Position numbers and translations under genes: made by a program. This document shows positions 1 through 5,254 of a DNA stretch of 5,953 nucleotides, piece by piece. The number at the start of each line of letters is the position of its first letter. Positions within the stretch are counted from its first letter, which is position 1. The notes under the pieces are model-generated. The model saw nothing but the letters and a program-made list of their open reading frames with translations, made no database searches and was not told the DNA's origin. The stretch comes from Methanothrix sp. (GTDB lineage Archaea; Halobacteriota; Methanosarcinia; Methanotrichales; Methanotrichaceae): the NCBI GenBank assembly GCA_003162615.1, contig PMNG01000118.1, positions 6,652 to 12,604 of the forward strand. The letters are read 5' to 3'.

Positions 1-691
1 TCGGCATCAGCTTTTCGTTTGCAGCCAGGATGTCCCAGGGTCTGCCTACCTCTATCCAATCCTTGAGTTCGATTATCTTTATCTTCGTCTTCTCTTTCGA
101 GGCAAGGGCGTTCAGGCCATCGGTCAGCTCGTATTCTCCTCTCTCGGACATCCCAGTATTTTCCAGGGCATCGAAGATCGCTCGATCGAAAAGGTATATG
201 CCCGCGTTGGCTAGATCAGACGGCGGCGTTTTGCTTTTCTCTACCACTGACTTCATGTGTCCGTCGTCACACAGGAAGACCCCGTACCTGGAAGGGTCCG
301 GAACACGTTTGGCTGCCACGGCGTTTCCCTTAATGGATGTCATACTCTTCAGAGATTCTGCATCAGGCAGCACGTCACCGTTGAGGACTATAAAACGGTC
401 TTCCGCCTTAGCCTCGGCCGCAAGTAGGGCATGGCCCGTTCCAAGCTGGCGGTTCTGGACAGTGTAATCGATCCTAACTCCAAAATTGGATCCGTCGCCG
501 AAGTGCAACTTCACAGCATCAGCTCCGTAGCCGACCACGAAGACGAAACTCTCCACCCCAGCTTGCTTGGCCCGAAGGACGATCTGCTCCAGAATTGGTT
601 TACCGCAGACAGGCAACATGACCTTGGGCCGCTTGCTGGTCAGCGGCCTCATCCTGCTTCCTTCGCCTGCGGCCAGAATTATCGCCTGCAT
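1..691 (-). CDS. Sugar-1-phosphate nucleotidylyltransferase, N-terminal part (partial, runs off left edge)
   Basis: Translating the minus strand from the ATG at 691 gives 230 codons with no stop before the window edge. The product is an NTP-transferase-fold enzyme that joins a sugar 1-phosphate to a nucleoside triphosphate, releasing pyrophosphate, in the cytoplasm. Visible motifs are the nucleotide-binding signature LAAGEGSRMRPLT (residues 6-18), PKVMLPV (22-28), LGTGHAL (83-89), the metal-binding NGDV (104-107), VEKSK (150-154), NAGIY (162-166) and WIEVGRPWD (212-220). WIEVGRPWD is typical of archaeal glucose-1-phosphate thymidylyltransferase / GlcNAc-1-phosphate uridylyltransferase proteins. 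These usually carry a C-terminal left-handed beta-helix acetyltransferase domain, which here would lie outside the window. The exact sugar and nucleotide cannot be told. The gene is divergent from the winged-helix gene at 776. There is no Shine-Dalgarno sequence before the ATG, so a leaderless transcript is likely. Confidence 0.93.
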   Translation of the reverse strand, partial: MQAIILAAGEGSRMRPLTSKRPKVMLPVCGKPILEQIVLRAKQAGVESFVFVVGYGADAVKLHFGDGSNFGVRIDYTVQNRQLGTGHALLAAEAKAEDRFIVLNGDVLPDAESLKSMTSIKGNAVAAKRVPDPSRYGVFLCDDGHMKSVVEKSKTPPSDLANAGIYLFDRAIFDALENTGMSERGEYELTDGLNALASKEKTKIKIIELKDWIEVGRPWDILAANEKLMP

Positions 692-710
692 AATCTAAGG
701 GCGACATCCA

Positions 711-719
711 GAATAAAAA
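711..719 (-). promoter_or_regulatory. Possible TATA box of the nucleotidylyltransferase gene
   Basis: On the minus strand this reads TTTTTATTC, centred about 24 bases upstream of the ATG at 691. In archaea the TATA box lies about 26 bases before the transcription start, so transcription would begin at or next to the start codon. That fits the absence of a Shine-Dalgarno sequence. The match is AT-rich but not a strong consensus. The remaining bases of the 84-base divergent gap (692-775) show no clear promoter for the plus-strand gene. Confidence 0.33.
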
Positions 720-775
720 GGCTTTCTGACAAAGTCATCGAAAAGTCTTTAGAGTTATTTGCCCCTTCTACGTGC

Positions 776-1336
776 ATGTTGGATGAGTTCAACAGGTACT
801 GCGCTCTTCAGCGTGATCAGGCGCCTTTAGCCGCCCTTCTGATCTACCTGAAGCGAAAAGGGGGATGGGTCCAGCTCAACCAGATCTGGAAGGAACTGGG
901 ACCAACGGCCGGCGGTCCCTTCTGGAATCAGACCACACTCATAAACAAGCTGGACAAGCTAGAGCGGCTGGAGGTGGTCTCCCTGGAGCGCCGGGTGCTT
1001 CCGTCTTCCCGCTCCGAGGTCAAGAAGAAGACCAACACCTTCTGTAAACTGAATCCGGCATCGCCCGTCTTCCCGCACATCTATTCCATGCTGAAGATCT
1101 CGAAGGTTGAGCAGGACAAGTACTCTTCGGAGATGGTTGACAAGCCCCTGGAGCGATTGAGCGGCCTGACAACAAAATCCGAGAAAGGCGACCCCATGGT
1201 GGAGAGAGAGCTGGAAGTGGCCCTGGATCTGATAGGGGAGGTCTTCAACATCGGAGGAGATGAGGTAAGAACGCTGATAAAAGAGAGGATGGTCCACCGA
1301 GGTCTTATAAAAGACTCCAGGTTGGAGATTAGCTAA
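776..1336 (+). CDS. Unrecognised winged-helix-like protein, possible transcription regulator
   Basis: This frame encodes 186 residues from the ATG at 776. The frame is open much further upstream, but that part is antisense to the nucleotidylyltransferase, and no ATG, GTG or TTG occurs in frame between 692 and 776. I do not recognise a named family. Residues about 16-92 have a winged-helix layout: a first helix (LAALLIYLKRKGG), a second helix (LNQIWKELG), a probable recognition helix (TTLINKLDKLERLEVV), then a basic stretch (ERRVLPSSRSEVKKKTNTF) that could form the wing. Residues about 140-178 (MVERELEVALDLIGEVFNIG and on) are predicted helical and might mediate dimer formation. There is no signal peptide or membrane segment. 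No Shine-Dalgarno sequence precedes the ATG, so the start is only moderately certain. The gene converges on the oxidoreductase gene and diverges from the nucleotidylyltransferase, so a regulatory link to either is possible but unproven. Confidence 0.72.
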   Translation: MLDEFNRYCALQRDQAPLAALLIYLKRKGGWVQLNQIWKELGPTAGGPFWNQTTLINKLDKLERLEVVSLERRVLPSSRSEVKKKTNTFCKLNPASPVFPHIYSMLKISKVEQDKYSSEMVDKPLERLSGLTTKSEKGDPMVERELEVALDLIGEVFNIGGDEVRTLIKERMVHRGLIKDSRLEIS

Positions 1337-1340
1337 GAAG

Positions 1341-1380
1341 CTAAAGCCATCAGCAAATGGGATTTGATCCTAAAGCCATC
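1341..1380. repeat. 11-base direct repeat and small palindrome between convergent genes
   Basis: CTAAAGCCATC occurs at 1341-1351 and again at 1370-1380. The second copy encodes the last codons and the TAG stop of the oxidoreductase. Between the two copies lies the palindrome CAAATGGGATTTG (1354-1366), a 5-base-pair stem with a 3-base loop. The whole lies in and around the 33-base gap between the convergent stop codons. It may be a local duplication at the gene end. It has no T tract, so it is not a convincing terminator. Confidence 0.5.
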
Positions 1381-3106
1381 CTCTCTTCTTTCTGTAAAGG
1401 CGCAGCATCTCTTCCACCGTTTGGGAATCGACCTTACCTAGGGTGGATACGGTCTCGTAGAAGCGTTTTGGGACTCTTACTTTGGAGAGGTCGAATCCCT
1501 CCCTGGTCTTGAACCTGTACTTTTCATTGAAGATCCTCTTGCCCAGATCATCCAGGTCGTCTACGGTCTTCTCTATGCCAACGGCCCCGAGGGCATCGAT
1601 TATGTTCTCATTTGTGTAGACGCCGCGAGCGAACAGACAGCCAACCAGGGAGTTGAAGACGCCACGGAAGTTGTCTTCCTTTATGATCTCATCCACCATC
1701 TGCTCCGGTGACAGCGGCTTCTTGGCTGCCTTCTGGTCTATGCTGTAGCCGGCGTTGTCCAGGTGGGAGTGTCTGACTCCCACGATCTGGCCGACGATGG
1801 AGGCTGGACCGGTGTGATACCCGGAGACCTCGTTTCCTCCAAGAGCCATGGCGAAATCCTGGCCGCCGTACTTGCTAGAAGCATAGTCTACTCCTCTGGC
1901 GAGTGCGGAGTAGAACTCGTTGGGCGGTCTGACTATGAAATCCAAGGCTTTTAGATAGCTTTTAACGTCGTTCCACTGCAGGGGTACGCCGAGGGTCTCC
2001 TGGGGTGATATGATGTCGCGCTCGTAGGCCTCGGTAGCCCAAGCAAGGACCACGCCTGCTGACATGACGTCCAGTCCGAGCCGCTCGCAGGCATCGATCA
2101 GCTGCAGGAGGCCCTCTGCGCTCGACACTCCGAGGTTCGATCCCAGGGAGTAGATGGGCTCGTAGTCGTAGGAGACCTTTCTGACCTCGAACTCGTGATG
2201 AGTGGAGAAGGCTGATTTAAGTGAGGCGATGTGGATGCAGCCAATAGGACAACCGGCACACGATAGCCTGCGGGAGAGGTACTTGTCCGCGAACATCTCG
2301 CCGCTGATGTTCTCAGCTTCCGGGAAGCTGGAGCTCTGGAAGTTCCTGGTGGGCAGGCCTTTCAGCCAGTTCAGGACGTTTATGTTGACAGAGGTTCCGA
2401 TGTCGTGGTACTTCTCCATCACGTCGGTCTGGACAGTCGTGCTGTACAGACGGTTGTAGACCTCCCTGTAACGTTTGTGATCTGGGATCTCCACGTGCTC
2501 CGTCCCTGAGATCACCATCGCTTTGAGCTTCTTGGACCCGAACACAGCACCCAGGCCCAGCCTGCCCAGGTGCCTGTAGGTATCGACAAGCACTCCGGCG
2601 TACCTTACCAGGTTCTCGCCTGCCGGGCCGATACGGATTATGCTGCGGCGGCCGGTACCAGGCTCGTGCTCTCGCAAGATCATGCCCACGGTCTGGGCCT
2701 CTACTCCCCATATGGAAGTGGCATCCTTGATCTTCACGTCGGCGTTGTTGATGGATATGTAGGAGGGCCTCTGGGCTGCTCCTCTTATCACAATGGCCTC
2801 GTGGCCTGCGAACCTGGCCGCCAGGGGCAGCCTTCCACCGGCGTAGGACTCGCCAAGCTCCCCCGTCAGGGGTGACTTGAAAGTGGCTACCATCTTGGTG
2901 GCCACCGGGAACATGCCGTTTAATGGACCTATGCAAAAGATTACGGGTGCTTTTGGAGACAGAGGATCGACACCTTCCGGGCATTCTTCCATGAGAAGCT
3001 TTATCCCGACGCCGGTGCCTCCCATCCACTGGTCAAAGAGGTCCTGCTTTTCTTCAACCCAACTCTCTTCTTTTCCAAGATCGATGTAAAGAACTTTTCT
3101 TAGCAT
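1370..3106 (-). CDS. Tungsten-dependent aldehyde ferredoxin oxidoreductase family protein
   Basis: The product has 578 residues from the ATG at 3106, close to the usual length of about 600. The family uses a tungsten bis-pterin cofactor and one [4Fe-4S] cluster to oxidise aldehydes to acids, or the reverse, with low-potential electrons. The N-terminal domain opens with MLRKVLYIDLGKEE and carries SYAGGRLPLAARFAGHEAIV (88-107). The pterin-binding segment RLGLGAVFGSKKLKAMV is at 182-198. The cluster ligands are CAGCPIGC (Cys283, 286, 290) with Cys490 in SLVGC as the fourth. YEPIYSLGSNLGV (315-327) is also characteristic. The region around 430-456 reads GVRHSHLDNAGYSID rather than the AYDPRG-type segment of classical enzymes, so this is a divergent subfamily and the substrate is unknown. 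The frame extends 50 residues upstream, but that part is antisense-like text inside the ferredoxin gene. The ATG at 3106 overlaps the ferredoxin stop as TAATG and follows a strong Shine-Dalgarno sequence. Confidence 0.94.
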   Translation of the reverse strand: MLRKVLYIDLGKEESWVEEKQDLFDQWMGGTGVGIKLLMEECPEGVDPLSPKAPVIFCIGPLNGMFPVATKMVATFKSPLTGELGESYAGGRLPLAARFAGHEAIVIRGAAQRPSYISINNADVKIKDATSIWGVEAQTVGMILREHEPGTGRRSIIRIGPAGENLVRYAGVLVDTYRHLGRLGLGAVFGSKKLKAMVISGTEHVEIPDHKRYREVYNRLYSTTVQTDVMEKYHDIGTSVNINVLNWLKGLPTRNFQSSSFPEAENISGEMFADKYLSRRLSCAGCPIGCIHIASLKSAFSTHHEFEVRKVSYDYEPIYSLGSNLGVSSAEGLLQLIDACERLGLDVMSAGVVLAWATEAYERDIISPQETLGVPLQWNDVKSYLKALDFIVRPPNEFYSALARGVDYASSKYGGQDFAMALGGNEVSGYHTGPASIVGQIVGVRHSHLDNAGYSIDQKAAKKPLSPEQMVDEIIKEDNFRGVFNSLVGCLFARGVYTNENIIDALGAVGIEKTVDDLDDLGKRIFNEKYRFKTREGFDLSKVRVPKRFYETVSTLGKVDSQTVEEMLRLYRKKRGWL

Positions 3107-3594
3107 TAGATGGGCACCTCCTCCAGAGTCAGAACACCGTGGGGACAAAAGGCGACACATGCCCCGCAGTGCATGCATTTGATGGGCTTGCCATCTTTTC
3201 CAAGGGATATGGCTCCAATCAGGCAGGCATCCTGGCATCGTCCACAGCCGGTGCAAAGCTCTTTATGGAAAACCACGCTTCCGTCAGGCTTTCTCTCCAA
3301 GGCTCCAGCAAGACACGCCCGAACGCAGGGCGGATCGTTGCACCCCCGACAAACCACGACGCGAAAGTCTCCCTCTATCCCGCCTTGGGTCTGGATCTTA
3401 ATCGCACTATCCTGGAGAGAAACGTTCCCAGTGTGAACACGACTGCAGGCGAACATGCAGCCCAGACAGCCAATGCATCTCTCCGGGTGCGCAACTTTAA
3501 GCCTGCGTCTCTTCTTGGGCTTTGGCCTCGTCTCTTGTTCTGGCGAGGCCTTTGCAGACTCGACCTTTACCTCGGGATTATCCGCCATACTCAA
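3106..3594 (-). CDS. Four-cluster [4Fe-4S] ferredoxin, electron-transfer partner of the oxidoreductase
   Basis: The product has 162 residues and sixteen cysteines in four groups: Cys40/43/46/50 (CIGCLGCMFAC), Cys82/85/90/94 (CRGCNDPPCVRAC), Cys114/117/120/124 (CTGCGRCQDAC) and Cys140/143/146/150 (CMHCGACVAFC). This is enough for four [4Fe-4S] clusters. The CX2CX4CX3C second group is typical of DmsB/HycB-type electron-transfer subunits and of AorA, the small subunit of bacterial AorABC aldehyde oxidoreductases. The first 38 residues are a polar extension with a basic run (KPKKRRR, 26-32) and no Tat or Sec signal, so a cytoplasmic location is expected. The start could be the TTG at 3594, 5 bases after an AAGGAG Shine-Dalgarno sequence, or the ATG two codons later at 3588. 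The TTG is used here for length. Fused by overlap to the oxidoreductase, it probably passes electrons to or from it. Confidence 0.92.
   Translation of the reverse strand: MSMADNPEVKVESAKASPEQETRPKPKKRRRLKVAHPERCIGCLGCMFACSRVHTGNVSLQDSAIKIQTQGGIEGDFRVVVCRGCNDPPCVRACLAGALERKPDGSVVFHKELCTGCGRCQDACLIGAISLGKDGKPIKCMHCGACVAFCPHGVLTLEEVPI
3115..3124 (-). promoter_or_regulatory. Shine-Dalgarno sequence that fixes the oxidoreductase start
   Basis: On the minus strand the end of the ferredoxin gene reads GGAGGAGGTG, 8 bases before the ATG at 3106. With the TAATG stop/start overlap it indicates translational coupling of the two genes. It also shows that the oxidoreductase begins at 3106 and not at an upstream in-frame start. 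Confidence 0.8.
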
Positions 3595-3599
3595 ATCGT

Positions 3600-3605
3600 C
3601 TCCTT
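3600..3605 (-). promoter_or_regulatory. Shine-Dalgarno sequence of the ferredoxin gene
   Basis: The minus strand reads AAGGAG here, 5 bases before the TTG at 3594 and 11 bases before the ATG at 3588. The spacing slightly favours the TTG; codon preference favours the ATG. Further upstream, around 3635-3646, an AT-rich TCTTATTAGT-like stretch could be the TATA element for this two-gene unit, but it is weak. Confidence 0.6.
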
Positions 3606-3658
3606 AGCTGTCTTCTCTGCTGAAATTTTCGTCTTACTAATAAGAATAGCCCATACTA

Positions 3659-3677
3659 CAAAAACAAATGCAAAAAA
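3659..3677 (-). terminator. T-rich archaeal-type terminator after the aldolase/phosphatase gene
   Basis: About 19-36 bases beyond the TAG stop at 3696 the minus strand has a run of six T and then a run of five T, within TTTTTTGCATTTGTTTTTG. Archaeal RNA polymerase terminates at such U tracts without needing a hairpin. The 101-base gap before the ferredoxin gene, and the separate Shine-Dalgarno sequence there, suggest separate transcription units. Read-through cannot be excluded. Confidence 0.45.
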
Positions 3678-3695
3678 TTGTGTGATTGTCGAAGA

Positions 3696-4817
3696 CTACT
3701 CGGTATCGGTGAACCTGCTTGCCAGGTTCTTCATGACGTGGGGGAGCGTTGTGTACTCCATGTCTTCCATGGGCAGCCTATGCGGCTCGAAGGGTCCGTG
3801 CTGCCGCAGGTAATCGGTGATATCAAGAGCCTTTCTTCTGGCGTTGTCAAAGGCAGGATCCTTGAAGAGGTCCACTGGCCCCACGAAGTTTCCGTATGCT
3901 AGCTGGAATCCAGCGGCAATGACCCTTGGCGGACCATCGAACCTGGTTGGATGAGCGGTATCGAAGGAGCATGGCATGAGCGGACCGTTGTGGCTGCCGC
4001 GCATCCATCCGCTGACCAGGTGGGCCTGAGCGAAGGGCTCCAGGACCTCACCAAGGGCGGGCAGCCCTGACTGAGACCTGACCCACCCAGCAGGGTCATC
4101 CTTGCCCACATAAGTTCCTGCGGTCTGGAAGAGCTTCTCGGTGCTGATCACTGCCACAGGCTCCTCCTCTGGTAGCTTGCTTCCGGGCTTGGGATAGACC
4201 CTCTTTATGACGTACCTGCTCTTTGCGCCGATTAGAGCCAGAATGTCGTACATCTCCTCAGGGCAGTTCATGAAGACTTTCTTGTGCTCCATGATGTCCC
4301 ATATCTCGAAGACGAAGCCGTGATGGCATGCAGGATCGATCACCAGGCCTGCCGTATTGAATGGGTCAGCGAAAATCTTGAAAATAGGGAGGTTGAAATC
4401 TCCCGGCTCTGTCTTGTCCATCATAAAAGCGACTATAGGCTCGGATGTCCTCTCGGTGAACTCCATCTCGGCCACACCTGGCCCCATGCCCCTGATGTTG
4501 CCGCTGAAGGCATCGGCAAGCAGGTCCTGACCTGCTCCGTAGAGCTTGAGCTTCTTGGCAACTTCTGTGGCCTCCTCGAAGGTCTCCCACGCCAGACCGT
4601 GAACCTCGCCGTTATCGCAGCCTTTCTTGTGGCTCATTATGAGCTCTAAATCGTCGCCGCAGGCCAGCACTCTAAAGTCCGTCAGTGCGCCGGCCTTCTT
4701 TGCTTCTTGAAGCTTCGACTCTGCTACCTCGATCAATGCGGGATGGACCGAAGAGTGGCCTGGGTAGCCACCTACGTCGGCTCTTATAAGGCTGATTGTT
4801 ATTTTTGTCGTCTCAAT
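3696..4817 (-). CDS. fbp: Fructose-1,6-bisphosphate aldolase/phosphatase (class V, bifunctional)
   Basis: This archaeal enzyme condenses dihydroxyacetone phosphate with glyceraldehyde 3-phosphate and then removes the 1-phosphate to give fructose 6-phosphate, which drives gluconeogenesis one way. All landmarks are present, numbered from an ATT codon at 4817 (373 residues): the N-terminal metal site ADVGGYPGH (13-21), CGDDLELIM (53-61), AGQDLL, FNLPIFKIFADPFNT, the Schiff-base lysine in YVGKDDP (Lys239, matching Lys232 of the Sulfolobus tokodaii enzyme), GWMRGSH, RFDGPPR and MEYTTLP (Tyr355, matching Tyr348). The first in-frame ATG/GTG/TTG is a TTG at 4736. Starting there would remove ADVGGYPGH, whose Asp and His bind metal, so the true protein must begin further upstream. 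No ordinary start exists there. Either the ATT at 4817 (product METTKITISL...) is used, or one A is missing from the five-A run at 4802-4806, which would put the ATG at 4822 in frame. Function is certain; the start is not. Confidence 0.93.
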   Translation of the reverse strand: METTKITISLIRADVGGYPGHSSVHPALIEVAESKLQEAKKAGALTDFRVLACGDDLELIMSHKKGCDNGEVHGLAWETFEEATEVAKKLKLYGAGQDLLADAFSGNIRGMGPGVAEMEFTERTSEPIVAFMMDKTEPGDFNLPIFKIFADPFNTAGLVIDPACHHGFVFEIWDIMEHKKVFMNCPEEMYDILALIGAKSRYVIKRVYPKPGSKLPEEEPVAVISTEKLFQTAGTYVGKDDPAGWVRSQSGLPALGEVLEPFAQAHLVSGWMRGSHNGPLMPCSFDTAHPTRFDGPPRVIAAGFQLAYGNFVGPVDLFKDPAFDNARRKALDITDYLRQHGPFEPHRLPMEDMEYTTLPHVMKNLASRFTDTE

Positions 4818-4874
4818 CCCATCTGATGCTCTTGGCGAATATTGCTGATTTGTCTTTGTTATCTCAACCGATGT

Positions 4875-4896
4875 GATATATTATGGCTTTTGCGGT
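4875..4896 (-). promoter_or_regulatory. Probable archaeal promoter (TATA box) of the aldolase/phosphatase gene
   Basis: The minus strand reads ATAATATATC at 4884-4875, preceded by an A-rich GCAAAAG (4893-4887) that could serve as the TFB recognition element. With the usual spacing of about 26 bases, transcription would start near 4853, leaving a leader of about 31-36 bases before the candidate starts at 4822 and 4817. No clear Shine-Dalgarno sequence is seen in that leader. Confidence 0.55.
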
Positions 4897-4920
4897 CTTA
4901 AGCCTCTCGTGCGTAGTCCT

Positions 4921-5202
4921 GAATGTTTGGACTTTACATACTCCTTTTTGATATTTACATTCATTTTCTAGCATTTAATTCTGTCACCTTGCGATTCAAG
5001 AACATTCCTAAACTTGTACCCTTCCAGCAGCTGGCTCAAAATGTGATATCAGGCGTCTGTAGATGCCTTTTTGTGTCAAGTGATTCATGGAACCCAACTG
5101 TGTTATACCAATTAGGTTTTTGACTATAAATCTGACTTTCATCGGCGACAAGTTCGTGGATTTCTAAAAAAAGAAAGCGGCTGAGAATTCCTCCAAACAT
5201 CC
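4921..5202. repeat. Imperfect inverted repeat flanking the transposase remnant
   Basis: GAATGTTTGGA at 4921-4931 and TCCAAACATCC at 5192-5202 pair at 10 of 11 positions as an inverted repeat and lie on either side of the transposase fragment. They could be relics of the element's ends. A match of this length in about 280 bases can also arise by chance, and no target-site duplication is obvious. Confidence 0.25.
4961..5164 (-). pseudogene. Decayed C-terminal fragment of an integrase-core transposase
   Basis: Reading the minus strand from about 5164 gives ELVADESQIYSQKPNWYNTV, then GFHESLDTKRHLQTPDITF, then a TGA at 5036-5038. The same frame continues with ASCWKGTSLGMFLNRKVTEL and NARK to a second TGA at 4961-4963. 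The WYN-x4-H-x-SL pattern followed by TP is the conserved end of the catalytic domain in rve-type transposases of the IS3/IS481 kind. The position after TP...F is often Trp, so the internal TGA probably arose from TGG. No N-terminal or catalytic DDE part is present in the window, so this is an inactive remnant of about 67 codons. Its upstream limit merges into the terminator of the aldolase gene. Family assignment is from motif memory and is moderate. Confidence 0.55.
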
Positions 5203-5229
5203 GTAATTTTCTCCAATATAGCCGCTTTC
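5166..5229 (-). terminator. Intrinsic (hairpin plus T-tract) terminator of the class II aldolase gene
   Basis: On the minus strand, 25 bases after the aldolase stop, GAAAGCGGCT (5229-5220) pairs perfectly with AGCCGCTTTC (5182-5173). Seven T follow directly (5172-5166). The 10-base-pair stem ending in a T run is the form of a bacterial rho-independent terminator. The 37-base loop is long and may fold further. No other gene in this window has such a structure. Confidence 0.68.
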
Positions 5230-5254
5230 ATAATGGCGTCACTCTGCGATTGCT

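Noticed and set aside
431..775. Upstream extension of the winged-helix reading frame (start at 431, 301 residues in total)
   Set aside because: It is antisense to well-conserved nucleotidylyltransferase motifs on the minus strand, and its translation there looks like a shadow. The gene start is placed at 776.
2313..3029. Minus-strand open frame of 238 codons within the oxidoreductase
   Set aside because: It is an alternative frame of the oxidoreductase gene with an Arg/His/Pro-rich, non-protein-like translation.
3107..3256. 50-residue upstream extension of the oxidoreductase frame
   Set aside because: It lies within the ferredoxin coding sequence in another frame. The strong Shine-Dalgarno sequence and the family N-terminus MLRKVLYIDLG place the start at 3106.
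3139..3813. Long plus-strand open frame of 224 codons
   Set aside because: It is antisense to the ferredoxin gene and the end of the aldolase/phosphatase gene, has no family likeness, and runs across the intergenic T tract.
4871..5049. 9-base repeat ATGTGATAT at 4871-4879 and 5041-5049
   Set aside because: It is short and AT-rich, and one copy lies inside the transposase frame. It is likely chance and not a target-site duplication.
4923..5123. Plus-strand open frame of 66 codons in the gap
   Set aside because: It has no recognisable domain, and the opposite strand explains the stretch better as a transposase remnant.
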